Positions 57,975-64,000 of a stretch of 64,000 nucleotides of DNA are shown piece after piece. Where the stretch lies: positions 56,152,609 through 56,216,608 of the forward strand of contig OW121854.1 in the NCBI GenBank assembly GCA_933228895.1, in the 5' to 3' direction. Within the stretch, counting starts at the first letter, position 1, and the number at the start of each line of letters is the position of its first letter. A program made the position numbers and the translations under genes. This DNA comes from Platycnemis pennipes (taxonomy: Eukaryota > Arthropoda > Insecta > Odonata > Platycnemididae). Below the pieces are notes generated by a model. That model made no database searches and had not been told where the DNA came from. It was given only the letters and a program-made list of their open reading frames with translations.

Positions 57975-58635
57975 TGGCGATGAATGTGCATAAACCCTAT
58001 TTCATCATTTGGACCTGATACGCCGTTAAAAAACCCAGAAAAAATGTGTAAAAATATCGTCTAGTACGAATATTGCGAACTCTTGTTCCTTTTTAAGTCC
58101 CAAGAAATCCACTGTAAAATAAAGAGGACATGATTGTCTCATTGGTTAAATCACGATTAGAAATTAGAGTTAAAGTTTCGGGCCTCGGCCAAACGCTCCT
58201 AAAATTTCATTTTTAACTCTTTTTTCCTTGCGGAAACTATTATTACCGTCTAAAATAAAATGAATGAGCCTTTATAATTGTAAACTTCACGTGGAAATGT
58301 TTTATGCGTCGGTACAAGGGAGATATCCTTACAAATTAAACCATCTCTTCTAAGCTTTAAGGGGCAAGAAAAAGGAGGCAAGGCAGATGGTTAGAGAAGG
58401 CAGTAAGAGGAATTGGGACGATGCAGGACGTGACAGATGGGAGAATTTTATTCATGTGAGGAAAAATGTCGGAAAGGGAAAGTGTTTTTGCTGAAATGAA
58501 CATGTTTATGGTTGTGGAGCTGAAGGAGAGAATGAAAATAATAATTATTTTTTACAAATGGAGCGTAAATTTTACACGCATATTTTATTTCATGCCTAAG
58601 CAGTCCTATTCTTGACAAGCAGGATTAAATGTATG
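57975..58635. other. Intergenic sequence, nothing recognised
   Basis: No gene or repeat identified. Confidence 0.4.
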
Positions 58636-58645
58636 CGTCTGCTAC

Positions 58646-59202
58646 CATAGAGTAAGTATAATATAGAAGACTCATCGCATAGGGCATATTGTTATGCGTT
58701 TTGGATGTAGTAAAGGAAGATTTCCATAGATGGCGCAGCAAGTATTTTTTCTCATACGTGTCAAACGATATATATCGCTTTCATCACTTTCGTTTTCCTA
58801 ATCTACTCAAGTGGCACAATAGAGAAGTGCCTTTTAGTATGCTTTTTCTGATCCTTGCAGCGGTGGATTATGCATTATTTATGAAACAACAAGGAATCCT
58901 TCCTGTGACAAGATATGTTGGCTTTAGTAGTGGGAGAAATGTTAAATTATTCGTGTGACTGTTGACTAGGTAAAGGCATATTGCTCCATTTTAATCAAAT
59001 AACAGAACTACAACCATAGTATATGCTACGTGCCACTTAATTCGATTAGAAAAACGAAAGCAATGGAAACGATATATGTCGTTAGTGACGTAACAAGAAA
59101 AATTCTTACCACGCCATCTATGGAAATATTCCAGTACTACGTCCAAAAGGTATAACAGTTTTGCCCTGTGGGGTGAGCTCTCTATATTATACTTACTCTA
59201 TG
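58646..59202. mobile_element. 557-bp MITE with about 175-bp inverted repeats
   Basis: The ends start CATAGAGTAAGTATAATATA and are complementary to each other for about 175 bases (58646-58820 and 59028-59202) at roughly 80 percent by eye; conserved blocks include TTTCCATAGATGGCG and AAGTGGCAC. Flanks CTGCTAC (58639-58645) and CTGCTGC (59203-59209) look like a 7-bp target duplication with one change. No transposase. The 89-codon frame inside is incidental. Confidence 0.75.
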
Positions 59203-59529
59203 CTGCTGCGAAAAGGCGTGGCATCTCATTTGGGAAGCTCTAGGCTACCTTAAGTCCCGGGATCAAGTCGTGGAAATATGTGTCTATAATTATACAGCGA
59301 ATTCCAAAGTAATTTACTGGATGCTCAAACCTTTTTGGGAAACCTCAAGCAATTAATTTGAAGTAAAGGATGTGCACCGGGCTTTAATCAGCTACTACTG
59401 GGAATGAAATAAAATTTATAAAAGTTTTTGTTACATTTCTATGTATCAATACAGGCTTGAGAAACTAATTCAGTGATATTTCTTTCGGTGTTTTACATAA
59501 CGAAAAGGCTGGTGATAAGTCTAATATGT

Positions 59530-59800
59530 TTAGGGGTAGGTTTATATGGTGCCGAAACATGGCTTCAAGGGAAGGGGATAAGTATTGACAGTTGGCTTTT
59601 AAGATAGATGGAGAAGGGTGGAAAAAGTTTGGTAGGAGGAAAAGAGGACGAACGAGGAGGTGCTGGAGATGTTGTGGCAAGAGTTGATTGAAGAAAATTA
59701 GGTTAAGGGAGAGTGAGTGGATGAATAGGGTGAAATGAAGCAAGGGTATTTTAAAGGACAGGATATAGGGAAGAAAATTCGGTAAACGGAGGAGAGGAAG
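59530..59800 (+). pseudogene. LINE family D 3' fragment
   Basis: VGLYGAETWLQGKG is the conserved 'lYGaEtW' block found after LINE reverse transcriptases; it is followed by KKFGRRKRGRTRRC, ESEWMNRVK and GRKFGKRRREG with several stops. Differs from families A-C. Confidence 0.55.
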
Positions 59801-59824
59801 GTGAAAACTTATATATATGTATAT

Positions 59825-60430
59825 TGGTGTTTACTCGGAACCAAAATCGCTATTTTGTACACGAAATCCTTAGATGGAAATGAAAAATGAATGTCAGTCA
59901 AAAAAATAACCTTCTAATCAGGGCCATTCACAGATGAATTAAATGTTAAAATACACAACATATGATGCCCACCAAGCTGCACAAAAGACTTCGACGTCAT
60001 CCCTCTTTCCTCCTAGACTGTTTTGGAGTGAAAACTGGAGGGTAAGAGTAGGGAGGAGAGGGATGGTCTACGCACACAGCTCCTCATCCTATAAATAACC
60101 AGAAGTACCTAGACAACTAAACTCACCCGGTAGTTTACGTATGAATTATGACGTGAATAAAAGTGTAGTGAAGTTTACAACCTATTTCACAAATTACAAT
60201 GTGGTCGAATATGGAATTCCCTTCGAAAAACCAAACATGGAGTGTAACAACTATTCCATTGGCAGAATCCCTTTTTGTCGCGAATTGTGACTAGGCGAAT
60301 GAGCTGCGCAGCCTCAGTTGTGATCGGGCGAAGAAATGACGCAGAAGACTTTCGCACGCCCACTCAACCGGAAGGGTTAAAAAAAAATCACTTTTTCGCT
60401 GCTTAGAACTCGAGAATTACGTAACGTATC
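59825..60430 (+). repeat. Dispersed repeat family E, copy 2
   Basis: Blocks shared in order with 51340-51790 (see that entry), including TTTACTCGGAACC at the start and AAGGGTTAAAAA, CACTTTTTCGCTGCTTA, CTCGAGAA at the end. It then joins the LINE family A tail at 60430. Confidence 0.6.
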
Positions 60431-60770
60431 GTCATCATCATTGGTCAACAATCCTAGGATTGGTTTGACGCAGCTTTCCTCTTGAATCTTCTTTCGGCCT
60501 ACCTTTTAATTTCGGCGTAATTCTTCTCTTTTACATCCTTCACAACCTGTTCCATGTATCTCATACGAGGCCTGCCTTTTCCAATCTTCGCGTTCACTTT
60601 TCCCTCGACGATAGTCTTCATCAGGCCATTGTGTCTCCAGATATGGCCGATTAAGTTGCCCCTTCTTTTTAGATAGATTTTAGATTTAGATGCCCAGTTG
60701 TCAGCAGACTTCTCTTTTCTCCCACTCTTCTTAAGGACTTCCTCGTTACTTACTCGAAGAGCAGAAAAAA
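60430..60770 (-). pseudogene. LINE family A 3' end
   Basis: Tail TCAACAATCCTAGGATTGG then GACGCAGC at the plus-strand left edge; minus strand reads NEEVLKKSGRKEK..., HNGLMKTIVEGKVNAKIGKG, RPRMRYMEQVVKDVKEKNYA. Frame breaks present. Confidence 0.8.
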
Positions 60771-61029
60771 TATATTTATCTTAGTACAATACAAACTGTA
60801 TAAGATTCGGCAGTAAAAAAAGGACATTTTTTTATGTGTAGGAAATATACGAGGTTAAAATATTGTGCCACTAATGAGGCTATATCAAGAAAAAAAAGAA
60901 TTAATGGAAAAAATTGAATGTTTATTAAACCTACCTTAAACTTTAGCCCGCTAATGGTGATGATTTCATTGATCAAAGTTAAAAATTTCGTCTCATTGAA
61001 TCGCTTCCTCACCTTCGCAACAATTTTTT

Positions 61030-61890
61030 CACGTTCGTTTTGCGAGTAAAAAGTGAATTCGTGCCCAGCTCCGACTTCGCTCGACCTTCGCTCTCTCCTT
61101 CTCATAACCGTTCATGCTCCCTCGCGCGCCAATTGTTCCAGAAACATCCTTCCCCATTCCGCTCGGCACCCGGAGGAAACTCTTTTATGTCCCCGAGATA
61201 CAGAATATTACGTGTAAGGTCTCGAGACCATCACCACCGGGCGTGGGAAAGTCATCGTTCCCGAGAGCTCGGCTCCGCGCGGGAGGGGTGGGTGGTTGAG
61301 GAGCCGACCGGCCAGGGTGTTGGAGCCTTGAAAAAAAAATATAATGCATCGGAGGAGGAGGAGGGAAGCAGCTCCGTAGAGCAGCTCTCCCATTCGAAGG
61401 GGTTGGCCCGGGACTTGCCAACAAGTGTCAGCTGCGTGTTGGCTGCGCGCTTCGCGTTGCGATGGCTTTTTTCCAGATCGCCTCGTCCCCTGCGGACGGA
61501 GTGGGATTTCCACGGTGGATGAGTGCACAGGGTTTTGTATCGATTCGGGGCGGGAAGCAATTTCGAAGACCGGTGCCTCACGAGGGTGGGATCGATATCA
61601 ACAACGGAGCAGCTCGCATCAGTGGTTCACGAATGATCACAACGGTTCGTTCGTGCTTAGCGGAAAAGATGGTCCACCCGAGATGGTTTTTCGAAGGTTT
61701 AAATGGTATGAGAGTTTTGCTTAACCCGAAGGCTGGTCCGGTTGGTGAGGGTAGAGAGCAAAAAATACTAAACCAAAAGGTTTTGGAAATCAACACATCC
61801 GGGAAGTGGAGCCAGATCCTTTTCCTGAGCCACCTACGGTTTTCCAAAAAGGTCTGGAACCCAGAAAGTAGACCGAGTTAGGCTTTGGCT
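61030..61890 (+). other. GC-rich islet with unrecognised open frames
   Basis: Plus-strand frames of 160 (61040-61522) and 139 codons (61462-61881) overlap in different phases, with minus-strand frames of similar length. None shows a known domain. High GC, CpG and an INNGAARISGSRM-type segment free of simple repeats make an unknown exon or promoter possible. No confident splice structure. Confidence 0.3.
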
Positions 61891-62084
61891 GGGCAAGTCC
61901 AAGGGCCTCTCCCAAATACAAACTCGGGACCAAAAATCTGCAGCCCAACACTCAACTCATTAGACTACCATACTATCTCATACTGTATTAGCTCAATATT
62001 CCCGTGAAGAAAGCTTACGTTGAATACATTGTGTAATACTTTTGTTGGGGGGATAATGATGTGGTAGGACTTATTTGAGTGTTA

Positions 62085-62725
62085 TACACATCATCATCAT
62101 TGGTCAACAATCCTAGGATTGGTTTGACGCAGCTTTCCACTCGATTTTCTATCGGCCAACCTTTTCACTGCGGCGTAATTCTTCTCTTTTACATCCTTCA
62201 CAACCTGTTCCATACGAGGCCTGCCTTTTCCATTCTTCCGGTTCACTTTTCCTTCGACGATTGTCTTCATCAGGCCATCGTGTCTTAAGATATGGCCGAT
62301 TAGGTTGTCCCATCTTCTTTGTACAGTTTTCAGCAGACTTCTCTTTTCTCCCACTCTTCTTAGGACTTCTTCATTTGTCACTCGGTCGATCCATTTTATC
62401 TCCGTCATGCTTCCACCCTTTTCTTCTCCGCTGCTGTCATCGTCCATGCTTCACTGCCGTAAAGAAACATGCTCCAGATATACGTTCTGATGAATTGCTT
62501 CCTTACTTCCAAGTTTGTATGTCCAGCTGTAAGTAGATTCTTCTTTTGATAGAATGCCCTCTTTGACTGGGCTATTCTACTGACTATTTCTTTCTTGCTT
62601 CGTCCATCGTTGGTTACTCTGCTTCCCAGGTAACAGAACTCTTCCACCTCTTCCAGTTTTTGCTTCCCTAGTTCAATGTTGGTTTTGGCCTCTTCTCTCT
62701 TGCTGCACACCAAGTTATACACATA
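62085..62725 (-). pseudogene. LINE family A 3' end, longest copy (about 640 bp)
   Basis: Minus strand reads VEEFCYLGSRVTNDGRSKKE, IVSRIAQSKRAFYQKKNLLT, VRKQFIRTYIWSMFLYGSEA and WTMTAAEKKRVEA; then, in a second frame, MTEIKWIDRVTNEEVLRRVG, RWDNLIGHILRHDGLMKTIV and GKVNRKNGKGRPRMEQVVKD. This is the region just after reverse transcriptase in RTE- or CR1-like LINEs ('FcYLGS...DG', 'lYGsEaWT'). One frameshift near 62405-62447. It ends with the non-coding tail CCTAGGATTGTTGACC. Other family A copies are subsets of this one. Confidence 0.9.
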
Positions 62726-62729
62726 TATT

Positions 62730-64000
62730 TTATATAATACGTTCGTAGAATATTAAAGCCTTTATATCCCGAAGTCTTGTGTTTATACCTCATCAGTGGA
62801 AGAGACATTTCTTCTTTTGTGCTCTCTATGTAGACTCTTTCAAGAGCAATACGCAGTCCATCTCGTAATTAAACAGTGACTCATTGGCGTATTTCTCTAC
62901 GAGTACACACCAATGTCACTCACCTCCCCCCAAGAACTATAGGCCGGAATCTGAATCGGTATTTAGGTATTTAAGTATCATTAAAGTAATTATGCGGTCT
63001 TTATTCTATTATGCCACCAAATTTATCTTAATTAATAGCAATTAACGAAGGAATTTTGGGTAAAGGAATGGAATCCCTCGGTTTTTTGATAGGGAAATTC
63101 TACCATCCTTTCTAAGTATCACGCAAAATGAAAATTGATTTACTTTATCAGTCCTAGTATATGGCCGAATATACGGGAACGGAATGAGATTTAAGCGTGA
63201 GATATAACTTTTATTATTAGAATCAGCTGGTATTCGAAATTTCATAATCCATTGTATCTCTTTTATTCGACCATCATATCTTTTGGATAATCAATTATGT
63301 AAATATCCTTAAAAAATAATTAACATGTCCCCATTCTTTACTTCGTAGTAGTTTTATGGTCACCATCAGAACAGCATAAGTAAGACTTACTTGCTTTGAT
63401 AAGCTCTTTATGATGAACGCTTGAAGTGTTCTATACACAACACTTATATAATAGGTAGTAGAAATTGAAAATAAAATAGTCACGGCTGTAGTTTGAACCG
63501 GAAACCTCGGAATGAAAAGTCAGAAAACTGAAAATCATATAATTCCCGTTAGTCCTACTTTAGGAACTATTTCCGGCTTAGAGAAAGGAATTGGGCTCTA
63601 ATTTGTGATGTGTTTGGAGGTTACAAGTCATTGAGCTTATTCTGATAGTTAGTTTATTTGTCAAAACTAAAATGGGGACTGTTTTCCGGTCAGTGCAGAT
63701 ATTTTGTAGTAAATTTCATAAACCGGTAAATCAGAGGAAATGCATTTTAGGATTTTGGCTTCAAAATTAAACTTTCATCCTTGGAATCAAGGATAATTAG
63801 GTCTCATTGGCAAGGATAACCTTCCCGTTCATTCTGACACCCTGGTTTTGTGTCTTTAACTAATTATTATCATTCTGTGCCATTTTTGATGCTGACTGGA
63901 ATGAATATTTAACTGTACAGAGCAAAAGCATTTTCCTACGATGTATTCAATTTAAATTAATCTTTCTTTTTGATACGTATTTGCTATAATTAAAGGTGAA
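62730..64000. other. Intergenic sequence, nothing certain
   Basis: A possible antisense B-box (complement of GGTTCAAAC) near 63490 hints at a SINE scrap. No gene recognised. Confidence 0.35.

Noticed and set aside
61462..61881. Paired-domain-like reading of the INNGAARISG segment
   Set aside because: Only a superficial resemblance to the Pax motif; the conserved residues of the paired domain do not follow.

Overview
The window looks like genomic DNA from an arthropod, most likely an insect. It is AT-rich, has GT-AG introns of 0.1 to 2.2 kb, and most of it is intergenic or intronic sequence filled with degraded transposons: LINE 3' ends, Penelope-like elements, tRNA-derived SINEs, a Ty1/copia remnant and DNA-transposon ends. 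I cannot name the species. Nothing bacterial is present, so there are no operons or ribosome binding sites.

One host gene can be assembled with confidence. It is an eight-exon visual arrestin on the + strand, exons between 11905 and 21590, encoding 401 residues and most like Drosophila Arr2 (phosrestin-1). All splice sites are GT-AG, the reading frame stays open across every junction, and the exons are clearly more GC-rich than the introns. A TATA box at 11676 and a purine-rich tract lie upstream. A polyadenylation signal lies about 255 bases after the stop codon. Its product is expected to bind light-activated rhodopsin in photoreceptors and end signalling.

Region 1 to 11.4 kb: repeats only. 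The main item is a 3.65 kb element (913-4560) with inverted ends, subterminal short tandem repeats and a perfect 8-bp target-site duplication; it contains a broken pogo/Tigger-like transposase fragment. LINE fragments follow at 5.4 and 7.5-8.2 kb, then a Penelope-like tail near 9.1 kb. Region 11.4 to 21.9 kb: the arrestin gene, with a LINE scrap and SINE-like pieces in its introns. Region 21.9 to 39 kb: gene-poor, with several LINE 3' ends, a SINE and two GC-rich islets. Region 39.0 to 40.8 kb: a 5'-truncated Penelope-like element encoding an apparently intact GIY-YIG endonuclease, bounded by 100-bp perfect inverted repeats and (TA)n tracts, next to a second snap-back element and a SINE. Region 41 to 43.3 kb: a GC-rich, CpG-rich block with a strong G-quadruplex motif. 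Region 44.5 to 45.6 kb: copia gag-protease remnant. Region 46 to 64 kb: palindromic Penelope-type tails, a 557-bp MITE, a long purine-rich block, more GC-rich islets and LINE 3' ends.

The most interesting theme is a recurring short motif, CTGANGA, then a small hairpin, then GAAA. It is the core of a hammerhead ribozyme, and here it sits in Penelope-type tails at about ten places on both strands, some well preserved and some decayed.
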